Below are positions 12,534 through 23,846 of a stretch of DNA of 64,000 nt, in pieces (position 1 is the stretch's first letter; each line of letters begins with the position of its first letter). The stretch is from Acarospora socialis (taxonomy: Eukaryota; Ascomycota; Lecanoromycetes; Acarosporales; Acarosporaceae). Below the pieces are notes generated by a model. It was not told where the DNA came from. It made no database searches and was given only the letters and a program-made list of their open reading frames with translations. The DNA is taken from positions 1,736,001 to 1,800,000 of the forward strand of contig JAMYGW020000002.1 of the NCBI GenBank assembly GCA_025617375.2, written 5' to 3'. A program made the translations under genes and the position numbers.

Positions 12534-12803
12534 CCTGATACGAGGGCGACTAAACTAAATGCAGTGCGAGACAGATGCAACGCAATATTCACTGACGAGC
12601 CAGTATAAGCTACAGACGTATGTAGAGAGTTATATGGTGACCTCTAGGACAAACAGTGAGGTCATATGGTAAGCAGCTATCAAGACGCTTGCATTTCATT
12701 GGTTGGGAGCTTGGCGTGTTCGCGTTAGTTCTAGATCATTTACGCGTTGGATCAACGACGTGTTTCAATTTACTAAGCCGGGAAATCCTTATTGACAATA
12801 ATA
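12534..12803. promoter_or_regulatory. Divergent promoter, DUF2461 gene / TYW3
   Basis: These 270 bases between the two opposing start codons must hold both core promoters. No clear TATA element stands out and no specific factor site can be assigned. Confidence 0.5.
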
Positions 12804-13850
12804 ATGTCAGCGATTCAGTCAAGCTTCCAGCGTAAGAAGCAGAAGATTTTAGACGGACTGGCCAAATCAGAGAATGAGTATACTGATCTTTCTCCGAAAG
12901 GCTCTGTCGATGCGGGTATCCGAGATTTGATCGAAGAGATCAACCACCTGGACGGAATTGTAACGACTAGCAGCTGTGCGGGTAGAATAAGTGTCTACCT
13001 TGAAGGCAGGAAAGAGCTGCACAGGCAGGGGACTACTGTCCACCCTGGCGAACAGGACATCAGCTCTCAGGAACATCAGCTAGCGCAAGGCACCGTCCCT
13101 GGAGGCAAAGGCGCAGGAGGCAGGTGGCTCTATGTCTCTCATGATCCGCTGGAGTTGCACCCCAGCACGAGTCTGGAGGATATGTATGTCATGAAGCTAT
13201 TCGGTCTCTCCCCTTGTCTTGCTGCACCAGGCATCACGGTCAATAAAGCAACGCGTTATGTGCGTGTTGCTTTTGAGCCTATGGTAAGACCTCTTACGTT
13301 TGACTGAAAGACCGCGATTCCGCTAATGGGCAAGATCCTTCACGTAATGACGGCTTCACTTCGCCACGCCCAGCGAGTGCTTTCTGCTGCCATCAATGCT
13401 GGGTTCCGGGAAAGTGGGGTGCAGAGTCTACGTAATCTTGACGACAAGGAAGCATCCCCTATGGTGGCAGTCAGGACATCTGGCCTCGCGCTCGAATCTG
13501 TTATAGGGTATCTAGAGCAAGGACAAGGTTCACAAGATGTCCGCTGCATTGTCACGGAAGGATATCTGCGGATCATCATTGGGATGATTAACGAGAGGTT
13601 CGAGGCTAATAAGGAGAGGATCCTACGGTTCAGGAAGCACCTTCTACAGCACCATCCTGGGCACGGCCTTGCCAAAGGTGATGGGGAAAATTGGGAGGAT
13701 GCGGATGCTAGGCGGCAACGCAAGAGAGCTGAAGGACTGCAGAGGAGGCAGGATTTGCGCAAAGAACAAGAAGTTCCCTCTGCAGCACCCACCATAGAAG
13801 ATTCCGACCTGAAGCTATGGGATGAAAATCATATATCAAACGTATCCTGA
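12804..13850 (+). CDS. tyw3: tRNA wybutosine-synthesizing protein 3 (TYW3), 331 aa
   Basis: Exons are 12804-13283 and 13335-13850 with a 51-bp intron (GTAAGA..AAG). The start is the first ATG, at 12804. TYW3 performs the third step of wybutosine formation at G37 of tRNA-Phe, a SAM-dependent methylation of the tricyclic 4-demethylwyosine intermediate. Family blocks are visible: SSCAGRISVYLEG near residue 55, GGRWLYVSHDP near residue 105, LFGLSPCLAAPGI, and after the intron ILHVMTASLRHAQRVLSAA and GFRESGV. The C-terminal third is charged and low in complexity (ERILRFRKHLLQHHP onward), as is usual for fungal members. The end lies 58 bp from the convergent methyltransferase gene. Confidence 0.93.
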
Positions 13851-13908
13851 ATCCTCAAGCGTTGTTAAAGGCCGTACATGCACATATCTTACGAGCCAAC
13901 GTCGGATC

Positions 13909-14822
13909 CTAGTCTTGCCTCCTGCCCCGAATCATAAATGCCGTCCTCTGCCCCCTGTCCATCTCGTCGTCGAGTCTAAGCGGCTCTTCCAAAACCACAT
14001 AGTCCACCTCCACGCATCCAGCATCCTTCAAAATACTCTCTATGCTTTCCTTCGCAAATCCGTGGTGAGCAACAGTATGCATTGCGGCACTTTTGGAAAT
14101 GCTCTCATCTTTCTCACCGTCGTGGTGAGCAGCCGCGTGCGCCCCACCATGCTTCTCATGCTTCCAATGCTCATGCTGCACGAAATCGATAATAAGCAGG
14201 ACCCCCTTTCCGGGCTTCAGTCTCTCGACAAGGCGCTTCGCTGCCAAAGCCGGATCCTCGAAATGGTGAAATCCCAGATCCACGACCGCGAGGTCGAAGT
14301 TGTAAAAGTCCGGCCCGCTGACAGAAGGCGAGGGCTTCTCATGGGCTAGTAGATCTCCGCGTGTTGCGGACATTTGGGCTGGTAAGAAGCCCTGACGCAA
14401 AGCCCGAGAGTTGTACTCGTTCACCATGTTCTCTGAGATGTCGATGCCACGGAATTCTGTGGCGTAGGGTGCTAGTGCCTGTGATTTGTGAGTCGCGAAG
14501 GGAGGCTTGCTTGGAACGGATAGGGCGCCTACCCTAGAGACCAATCCGGGCCCGCAGGCATAATCTAATACCCTTACCGTTTTCGGCGCATCATGGTTCG
14601 CTGCGTCCTCGGACTGCTGCTCTCGAACCCAGTCGACGCCAATCCACTCTAGTCGACTTTGAATCTCTCTAGTCACCTGGGTGACTAGTTCCTGTTGCCA
14701 TGGCTTGCTGTCGTAGCTTCCGGCAGCATTACTGTAATGGATAAGCGCTTGTATCTGAAGACAGCAGTCTCTAGCTGAACGTACTCCCAATGCTTGCGAT
14801 TGGTCTCAGCAAAATTATCCAT
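13909..14822 (-). CDS. Class I SAM-dependent methyltransferase, 286 aa
   Basis: Exons on the minus strand are 14822-14785 (38 nt) and 14731-13909, joined by a 53-bp intron. The first exon encodes MDNFAETNRKHW and the join gives KHWDNAAGSYDSKPW, the N-terminal block typical of this fungal family. Motif I is VLDYACGPGLVS, followed by an acidic post-I residue (GIDISENMV) and AVVDLGFHHFEDP as motif II/III. A His-rich segment (about residues 210-235, HEHWKHEKHGGAHAAAHHDGE) is an insertion before VAHHGF. The substrate is unknown; the nearest relatives I can recall are UbiE/COQ5-like small-molecule methyltransferases. A frame starting further inside (14790) is open because the short intron has no stop, but the upstream exon makes the better model. 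Confidence 0.85.
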
Positions 14823-15306
14823 TATAGCGGTAAAAATAGGATCTGTGTGCGCGCGCGGTTCTAGGGTTTTAGCCTGTGAAGGCCGCTTGATGCTTGAACA
14901 ATTAGGTAGCTTAGAACTGGATACACATATAAGATCTTAAGAACTGCAAGGACGATGGGTAGAAAGTGGGTCCCTTAAGTAAAGGAGATGCCTCAACGGA
15001 GACATTCTCATATGTTTCCGAGCGTCCTTCAAAATATTTCCGTCATACCGGGGTTCGCCGGAGACTTCTACGAAGATGGAAATAGTCTCCTTAACCACAA
15101 AACGCGTCTTTCGCAATGTAACCCAATTTTTGGAGTGGTTCTTTCGCTACGGTCTACTGCTACGCCTGATAAATCCAAAGAGCTGCACCAAATAACGACG
15201 AAGGCCTATCCATCGGCTCCGCAAGCAAGGCACGGGGATCAAGCAAAAGGCGAGCAGCCCCTGAAGCAATCTGTGCGATCCGTGCGTCGCCATCCCACCA
15301 CGCCGA
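14823..15306. other. Intergenic region, methyltransferase 5' end / RRM gene 3' end
   Basis: This contains the promoter of the minus-strand methyltransferase and the 3' flank of the RRM gene. No gene is recognised; the open frame at 14988-15314 on the plus strand has no motif. Confidence 0.5.
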
Positions 15307-18300
15307 CTAGCTAGACCCAGAGGGATCGCGGCCACCGCCGAGGACCTTCCTTAACAAGGCCTCCAGCACACCCCACTCGAGCCCGGCTGCCACCGCCATC
15401 TTAAGACGCCCCTTTTCGACCGGCCATGGTACCGTGACATTGCCGAATGGTGATGGACCCGGGCGAGGTCCGCCGTGGGCTGGACTCTCACTCAACGGGA
15501 CAAGTGCTGTCGATGTCGTTGCCTCATGTAGGATGCCGGCGTAGTACTAATCGCCAGTCAGCAGCATACCATGATAACGTCCTCCGTGACTTGCGCAGAG
15601 TGGCGGAGCATTTTGCGGTCCGTCAAATGAGCTTCACGACGATGGAAAGAACATGCAGTGCCGATCGCGAAGACGTGATGAAGGGTGTGAGGTTCCAAAC
15701 TCACCTCTACTACGTCCTCCTGAACGTTCTCCCTCCTACTTAACACCTCAAACGGCCAGAAAGCTGCCAATGGCGAGATACAAATACCTTGGACAACCGG
15801 CTCGGCAGTGGCGACTAACTTAGCTCTCTGCGAGTCGCTGAAGCCTGGCGCGTTCAGTCCCGCATAAACCAGCTCAGCGAGGAGTTCTCGAGTGAGTCCA
15901 GGTGCACCTCCGCGCTTGAGTTGGGTAACCAGTGCTCGGATCTGCTGTTCAGTCGCCCCGAAGAGTAGGTCGCGGTCCCCAACAGTGTATAGGTTTGTAC
16001 ACCACCATGGATACTACACACGGTTCAGTGCTTGGTTAACTCACAAGATTGGAAGTGGGTAACGGCATTATACCTTCTCCAAAGTACTGATCAAGGACTC
16101 GTACGTGCGCTGTAGACATTTCTGGCTGAACGGAGACTAGTGCAACCCAAGGTATTAGGGCAATGCCGGCCATAATTTGCGGGAAGCTGCAAGTGACAAG
16201 ACTATCAAACAGAACAGTCAATCTTTTGGAACTCACACGGTGTGGCTGTTCGGCATGCTTGACGAGCATCACCGTCTCTTCACTGGTCAAGAAACTCTTG
16301 AAGCCAGAATTAAACGGCTCGTCGTTATGCATAATGACGGGATTGCCACCTTGCCAGACCACATTCTTAGCGCGAGGAAATAGCTCTTTCATCAAGACAT
16401 CTTGCCCGCTCATTTCAACAGCCACATGCCGGTCACCAACGCGTGGATGACGGCCATCTTCTCGGTTCCGTGTAAACTTGTTGACAACCGCCAGCGCATC
16501 ACCGTAGGAGAGGAATTCAACGAAGCAATCCATGGTCTTGGAAGTCGATCGTTCCATAATGATGTGAATTGCCACACCAAGATCGGGGGTGATGATCTTC
16601 GCATTGCGACCAAGGAACGCCATGATCTCCTGTTTTGTAACAGAGTAAGGGATCTGATCGGTGGTTAGCGCACGATGACATTGTCACCGTTCGGGTTGTA
16701 TAAGAGACAGTATAGTGGAAGTCCTCAGAAGAGGGCAAATCTCGCTAGCTACTCTAGCTATTACTCAATACGAGCTTCTACTATACAAGCTTTGAGGTAC
16801 TCGAAAAGCACACGTGAAGCTGTGCAAGAAAGCAGGAGCAAGGGACCCAGCCAGCAACCGAGCAAAAGTACTCACGAAGTACTTACATTCCCGACCTTGA
16901 CAACTCCCCAATCCGCCGGACCTGTCTCCTTGGCCCCTTCAACAAACGGCATAGCTCCTCCTTGCGCGGCTACCTCGAGGCTGGGCTGCCCGCTATACGT
17001 GAGTGCTTGGTATTGAGCACTAGCTCCTGGAGCTCGGTGAGGGTACATTGCGTCCCCCCCTGGACGGTAATGCCGAACGCGCTTGGACGGTGGCATCGAG
17101 TCACTTGCCTGATAGCTGTAGCTGGGCTCAACTGGGCCAAGGGCAACGGGACCCAGAGCAGGCGTTTGGTTCATGGCAGCAATGGGAAAAAGAGGTGATG
17201 ACGCATCTGCTGGTCCAAAAGGCGCTTGCTGCTGAGGTTGCTGAAAGCTACCACCCGTGTATTGTTGCATGGTCCAAATGCCTCCAGTAGCTCCTGGCTG
17301 TTGATTCCAATTAGGCGAGACGTGCGAAGGTATTTGCGCGGCTGGTTCATGTGAACGTTTCGTCGACCAGTTTCTGGCCCTACCTCGCGCGACAGATCGG
17401 ACTTGCGGATACTGCTGTGGCTGCGTACCTTGCGTCAGAAAGTTGGCATAAGTGTTAGGCCCGGAGACTTGAAGTGGCCGCGCTGGATTTGGCTGGGAGC
17501 TGCCTGAAGGTGAGCCTTCTCCATAAGGCTGGTAAGGTTGCGATGCAGTCTGAAAAGAAGGGTTTGCAAACGAGCCTTGTCCGTAGTTCCGACTGTCAAA
17601 CGCTATGTCCGACTGCAGGGTGTTTCCAACCACGCTCTGCCCGTGGACGCGAGTCAGATGCTCTACACCTTGCCCGTAAACAGCACCATAACTGCTTTGT
17701 ACAGCACTCTGAGCCTGGCTAGCACCGCTTTCAGTACGCTCGTGTTTGCGCCCGCTTGTGTAAAATGGCGTACTCGGCATGATAGATCCCTGTTGCATTT
17801 CAGGCTGTGACGGTCCAACTTGCGAATAGGATGACTGGAGATGGCCCGGGTGAAAGTATGGTTGTGATACTGAGAATGATGCCTCATGTTCTCCTGATCC
17901 TTGACTCGCAAGGGGAACTAAGCTTTGCTGTGCCGACTGAACAAAGCTCGGACGAAAGGGGGTTTCTGGTGCTAGAGATGCTGCATTATACTCCTCCTGT
18001 ACTTGCCTTACAAAACCATGTGAGCTCTGCTGCGTTGAGCGACCATAACTCGCCTTAAAAGGATCATGCTCTAGTCCGAACGCTGGAATGTGATATTGTG
18101 GCCCTGGTTCGAACCCAAACTCGTCAAGGTATGAAACCGCTTCTGACGACTTTTGTGATGCAGCACTTTGGATATGACTCGGCGCGTGACGATCGAGATG
18201 AGTTGTTGCAGCACGCTGAAGCTGACTTGATGCAGCACGTTGGAGGTGACTCGGGGTCTGACGATCGAGATGAGCTGGTGTAGCATGTTGGAGATGACTT

Positions 18301-20351
18301 GATGCGTGGCGCTCGATTTGACTTGATGCAGCATCCTGGAGGGCTTTTTGGAGATGAGCTGGTGCATAGCGATCGAGATAATTCAATTTAGTATGCTGAA
18401 CGCGAGCCGGTGAAGCATGCTGGAGGCCGGTTGGTGCATAACTCTCGAGATGAGCTGGTGCAGCATGCTGTGGATGAGTTGCTGCCGAGCTATCACTTGG
18501 CTGACCGGAGTTAACAGCAGGCATTTCTTGTGCCTCTGGAAGACTGTCCATGGGTTTCCTGTAAAGTTTACGGATGTATTCCTCACGTAAGTATTGATTT
18601 CGACGTCTGTGGTTGGCTTCAATCTGTTGAAGTTGCAGTTGCATATCTATCATCCCCTGATTCGTAGGAGGGTTCGAGCCACTTGGATAGTGGATGACAG
18701 TTGTGTCGATCTTCGCATATTGTGGACTTAGAACAATATGACGATAGGGAGGTAGACCGTTCGATTGATCGTCGCCCATCACACGGTTAGTCGTGGGCAT
18801 ATCTTGTGCGTTTGGAAGATTAGCTACGGGTTGGTTGAAGGTCGTCGCCAAAAGGTGCTCACGTTGATGGACTTGACCGTCATAGTGAGGTTGAACGTTC
18901 ACTTGAGTGTCTACCATCCCGCGGTTTAACCAAGGTTGAGGATCTGGAGTAGTGGCCAGAACTCGCTGAACGTAAGCCGCCCATTCGCGCTCACTTTGTT
19001 CGTTTTCACGTCGACATCTCATGATGAGTTCATCGTTCGTCAGGTCCTTGACCGTCTCACGGTTGGCGGCAGACATTTTGCGTGAAGTTTGTTGTAGGAG
19101 TGAACCAGCAGAGTTGTCGTAATTATGAGAACGTGTTGGAGTAACAACAGTTTGCTCATGCCCTGATGAATCAGGATTCTCCCACGGAAGAAGTGGAAGT
19201 TCGTCGTTTGTTAAACCAGCACACTCTAGCATGTGGGCAAAGCTCGGCAACGTAGGGTAGGCGTTTCGCTCTAACCCTGGCTGACAATCACGCGGTGGCC
19301 CTCGCGCTGGTTCGGCCAGGTCAACGTCAGTATCGGTCTCCAACTGCTCACATGTACGCATAACACGTCCACTACCTTGTGTGGTGTCCTTTCTGACCGG
19401 CGGATACACATGCTCAGTGACTCTTTCATCTGGGAAATAAGTGTGATCCTTTCCGTCCATACTAAGTGTGCGCTCCGCCTTCTGTTTAGCTAACCTATCC
19501 AAGTAGGCCATTAGTGCGACTTTGGGTGCCGGATACTCAATCTCTGTGTCCTCTGAACGAGGCGGTCCCGACTTCTGGACTCTTTGATCTACCTTCTGAG
19601 TATGCAGCGATTTAGAAGGCTCAACGAGTTGTGTAACGGGTTGTGCATTGCCACCAGCCTTAGCAGCTGGCTTGGTACGAGGCGAGACAGTAGCACTCGA
19701 ACCACGTTGCAGACTCTCCTTCCATCCGTCTTCTGGTTGGTGAACCCACCCAGGGCCCCAAATGCTCTTACTCCTGTTTGACGAGCCAGGTGGAGGTGGC
19801 AACATTTGAGTGCTGGTGGACGAGGCAAGAGTAGGAATACTGGTACCGGATACATGACCACTGGATTTTGGCACTGCATGGTCTTGTCCATGATCATGCA
19901 ATGGAGAATCTCCAGTAACAGCCATGGAAAAGTCGCTGGACTTTAGAACTTGGATCTCTGTCTGGTCATGCCCCGTGGACCGTTGATCCTATGAATGGCT
20001 CCATGTCAGTGTTGTCCTTACTAATTGGGACTCAGAGAGGATCCTCACCTCATGCTCCGCAGTAGCAGGATGATCTCTGGTACCTGAAGGGGCGATGAGA
20101 GAAGCACTCGAAACAGTAGTATCGAGATGAGGGTTGGTCGGTAACGCACACCGTGGCGAGTCCGGCTGAGTCGAAGTAGCAACACCTGCTTTTGCCGGGG
20201 TAATAGGGCTTGGAGTCTTGCCGAGGGACAGTGAAGTTGCTGTAAAAGCCGGACCAGGCGAAATATGGACCGATTTCGCTGCTCTTGCGGAACGATTTTC
20301 ACCATCCCCCCGACACGGCGGAAGAACAGTCGAATTCGATTGCTGAGACAT
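15307..20351 (-). CDS. Large RRM-domain protein, about 1,477 aa, six exons
   Basis: Predicted exons on the minus strand are 20351-20049, 19988-16887, 16653-16237, 16136-16074, 16013-15705 and 15546-15307. All joins are phase 0 with GT-AG ends. About 1,130 residues of low-complexity Ser/Gln/Pro/His-rich sequence come first, including a tandem HLQ/HLDR repeat. The RRM follows at about 1130-1215: RNP2 VKVGNIPYSV is built exactly across an intron, and KTMDCFVEFLS corresponds to RNP1. After it come GDRHVAVEMSGQDVLMKELFPRAK, FLTSEETVMLVKHAEQPHR, SPFSQKCLQRTYESLISTLEK, YPWWCTNLYTVGDRDLLFGA and a C-terminal helical region. I recall this arrangement from a conserved, uncharacterised ascomycete RNA-binding protein. 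The exon SPFSQK..STLEK is only 63 nt and was found by this homology. The start at 20351 is the least certain point. Likely nuclear or RNP-associated (inference). Confidence 0.82.
18130..18475 (-). repeat. Degenerate coding tandem repeat in the RRM gene
   Basis: The protein segment YAPAHLQKALQDAASSQIERH... is built from a repeated unit of roughly 8-9 residues of the form (A/S)(S/P)(S/A)HLQxA / HLDRxA. At DNA level it shows as repeated GATGCAGCA..TGGAGATGA blocks. At least ten diverged units can be followed. Such arrays change copy number easily. Confidence 0.8.
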
Positions 20352-22689
20352 CTCTTCGTGGTTGGACCTGGAAAGTGCCCATCTCAGCACGACCTCCATT
20401 TGAGAGACCTCACGTTGCCTCAATATGAAGGGGTGAAGAGCGGCAAGAGGAGGTAATGAGAATATAAAGAGGTAGGTAAAGGATGAAAAGATGAGACGAA
20501 CACAATTCACTGGAGCGAAGTCTGACAAGAGAAGACTCACCTAGTTCACGATTCTTGTGTTCTCTCTTCAATGGGAGCTGAAGGCTGTTGACTCGGTTAG
20601 GCTCGAGAGTTGAGATATGACCACGCACTGTGTGAATCGATGGTTGAGTCAGCAAGAACATCACTCAGTAGAAGACGGGACGCTGCGGAGAGATGAAAAG
20701 GTGAGCGAGGATTTGAGGAAGGTGTTCCAGGACGGAGGTCAAGGTGACGAGACAGTAACACCAAGGCATATGCCGACCGGGAGCTCAAGGGACATGGAGA
20801 CTTCTCCGACGCGTCGCAGAGTGGCATGATTGTACTCACAAAGGCTGAAGGATTGCGGACGCTGTGTGGTTGTCCAAGGTAGAGAAGATGGGAGGTTGGA
20901 AAATGCTTTTAAGTGCAGAAGCTCGTGACGGAGCTTCAACAACATACAACAAAGCCCACACCTCTCCACTAGCGCGTTCTCGGATGCCCGACGTTTGAGG
21001 GGGTTAAGTTGACCCCTGATCAGTCTCTGTTACGGGAAATTCGTTTGGTGCCTTTGTGAAAGGTTGTCTGCTATCGGTCCTCGAACATTTGACTATTTTG
21101 CGACTGCTCTGTGCGACCGATGAGGGGCAAAAGTGGAACGGAGCGCTACTCGCATCGGGAGTGATTCTGGTGGTCAGCTGAAGGCCCAAAGGGACCAAAT
21201 CAAGAGACTACTTCATGCAGGTATGTTACCAGTTGGTCCCATATCTCGAGAGACTTTCCGAATCAACAGGCCTGCCCATGTCCTTGAGCCGGGCCGTCAG
21301 ACAGCAAGGGCATCCATGATAAGACGCAACTCCTGCCACTTTCTCGTACGAACTATGTTCACCGAGAACGTGCAAAAGGTGCCTCTGGTCACCCTTAAGC
21401 TTACACAACCGCAAGGCTCCTATCAGACGGGACAGTAGCCCATTCCCAGCCCTAGGATGGATTAGGGCAATGAATACCCATCGACCACGTTCTGCGCCAA
21501 ATGGTTAACCCCTGAGCAGTGAGGAAGGAATTGTAACTCACTCGAAAAACATTCCATTGTAAGTTGTCAGATAACCCTTCGCTTTTTGACTTCGTCCTTA
21601 CTTCAGTTAGCCTCAGCTGTCTTAGTGCTCAAGTTTGACGACCCTCCAAAGTCGGAGACCTTTCAAAAAGTTCTTCACGTACACGGCAAGCTTCGACGAG
21701 ACCAAGGTTGATCAGAGGACCCTGGTTCTCAACTTGTCTGTAACGACTTGCAAGCTCGCGAGCTTTTCGATCTTCGTTGATGACCACGAACGCTCTTCAT
21801 TGTGTTATTCACCACGGCCTCTCTCGACGTCGATAATCAGTGCTGGACTTTGGTCCTAGGCTGTAGAAAGTTCACGAGTGGATACACAACCGCGGAGACG
21901 GTAAGGGGCACCCTCAAAGTTGCCAGAGCAGGGATTTGTTCTCACGTCGTTGGTTCGAAAACAGAGCGCTCGGCCGGGCTTCTTCGGCCATCTCACAGCC
22001 CCCGAAGTGTTCGTGGTGGAATGATGCCGTCGGACTTGACACGAGATCGCAACCTTTTGGCACACCACGATCTCAAACAAGTTTGAGTATCGAGTCTATT
22101 CGGTGGGCTCTGCGGTTCGATGAGCCTTGAAGAGCCGTTTTTGACATTCGCAAGAACATTAGGTCACTGACAAGGCCTCTGGCCCCGAGTCGCTAGAGGC
22201 TGGCACCCAGGCTTCATTCACCGAATTCGAAGGCAAGCACCGCGGCAACAATAGATCACAGGTGCAGCAAACAGTTTCGTGACGGCTCAGTAGGTAATGG
22301 TGAGATGTTCAAGGAGGCCAGGGCTGGTTCTCGCATTGTTTGTTCTTAGGAATTCCAAGCAAGACCATAACACATGAATGCAAGCAATGGGACGGCCTGT
22401 CAAGACATCTGTAGTCGATCACATCAATGTACATAGCCCTATCTCTTAGGTTCAACATATGAGAGTCACGGGAGTTCACCACAGTATGATAAGTGTAACC
22501 ACCCTCTTGCACTCGACACGTCAGCGTGGACTGAATCCACATTACGCTTTGATGGCAGATCACAATGGGCACGCATCATGGCAGAAGTCACAGTCATCGA
22601 ACTGAATGGCATTATGGCATAACGTCGTTGATCCCGGCCTGCCCTATGCATCCGTACCAACGCCTCGAAAAGCGGCGACCAGTCTAGCT
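20352..22689. other. Intergenic region, 2.3 kb
   Basis: This holds the 5' flank of the RRM gene and the 3' flank of ARPC4. Open frames under 102 codons occur on both strands but none shows a domain or consistent exon chain. Composition is like the gene-bearing DNA. The long 5' flank may include a leader intron of the RRM gene, which I cannot place. Confidence 0.45.
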
Positions 22690-23484
22690 CTAATCGAACT
22701 GAAAAACACATGGTTAGCATGTTTTGTACAAGTGGGTACGTAGAAGGCTTACTGGTGTCAGAAATGATTCCGCCACAAACCGCGCTCTTGCGTTTAGCTG
22801 TTTGTATGTCAGTATCAAGATTCATCACAGCAGTCAGGTCCGCACACTGGACTGCTGGCTGAAGGGACGTGCCACATACGAAGAGCTTCATCTCTGATAT
22901 CTCCTTGTCCACCTCCTCCATAAACTGTATGATGAAATCCACGAGTTTGTGCTTCAGCATCTCTTCCGTATGAAAATTGGTGATCAGGAAAGAAATGTCA
23001 TAGCCCTGCGACCAGTCAGCCGCTGAATGTCGGATACCCGACTGCCCTTCGTAAGTTTGAGAATCCTGCAAACCCACCTTAACAGCCTTTCTTCGTAGTA
23101 TGAAGAAGGCCTCCGCCCTCTGCGTCAAGAATCTCGTAAACTTATGTACTAGGATATGCTCTATCTCATCCGCCTGCTTGATCTTGATGCTGACCCGAAC
23201 GCTGTTTATGCTGGGTTCGATAAGGACCTTCTCATTCTCATTCCGCGATATTGTTAAAGGGTTCAGCAAGACCTCCGGGGAACTGGCGGCTTCAATTTCG
23301 GGGACGTTATGTCTTTCTGAGGTTTGCGATGCGAAGTTGGAGAGCGAGAGTGCGGCAGTCAGCGAGGAGCGAACGCATTGTAGATAAGGACGAAGCGATT
23401 GTGACTATACTCCATTAGCCATGTCTTTTGCAGTCATTCTTCTCATACAGCCTGGATGGCATTGGTTCATTGAAAACATACCAT
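22690..23484 (-). CDS. arc19: Arp2/3 complex subunit 4 (ARPC4 / ARC20), 169 aa
   Basis: Exons on the minus strand are 23484-23482 (ATG only), 23404-23078, 23005-22880, 22797-22753 and 22698-22690. The product runs [16 protein letters not shown], then [39 protein letters not shown] and the tail [17 protein letters not shown]. This is the full length and near-invariant sequence of ARPC4 across fungi and animals. The protein is a core structural subunit of the Arp2/3 complex, which nucleates branched actin at endocytic patches and hyphal tips. The first coding exon is just the start codon, followed at once by GTATGT; the last is nine bases (Phe-Asp-stop). Both are required to recover the conserved ends. 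The symbol follows the yeast gene for this subunit. Confidence 0.96.
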
Positions 23485-23846
23485 GTCCGTCTATTGAGTG
23501 TCAGGATATGATCCACAGTTGCTGTAGTATTCTGCGGTGTTAACTGGGCCCCCAAGATCGCGATGTCGTCCCACGACGAGACCCTTCGGCAAGTTCCGAA
23601 TCCGTGTATGGATTATTCTCGAAGTCCTTCGAGTCCCTTATGATACAGCAGAAGTTTCTTGGGTATCAGAAACTGTAGTCAAGTTCGCTATAGCAAATTG
23701 TGGTACTGGGCCTTGGAACGTCTGGTTTTAGGCACGTGAACTCAAATCACTGCAGCGGTTGTATCGTCACTACCTCCCCTGAAAATATCCAGTGGCGGAA
23801 CAACAGACCGTCAAACATTTACAGCTTTGCATGACGCGAAGGAGAG
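23485..23846. promoter_or_regulatory. Divergent promoter, ARPC4 / Ubp6
   Basis: 362 bp separate the two start codons. No assignable factor site is visible; an open frame at 23537-23731 has no family features and lies in this interval. Confidence 0.5.

Noticed and set aside
18095-18125. GGTTCGAACCC as a tRNA B box
   Set aside because: It lies inside the RRM gene coding sequence and no tRNA fold surrounds it.
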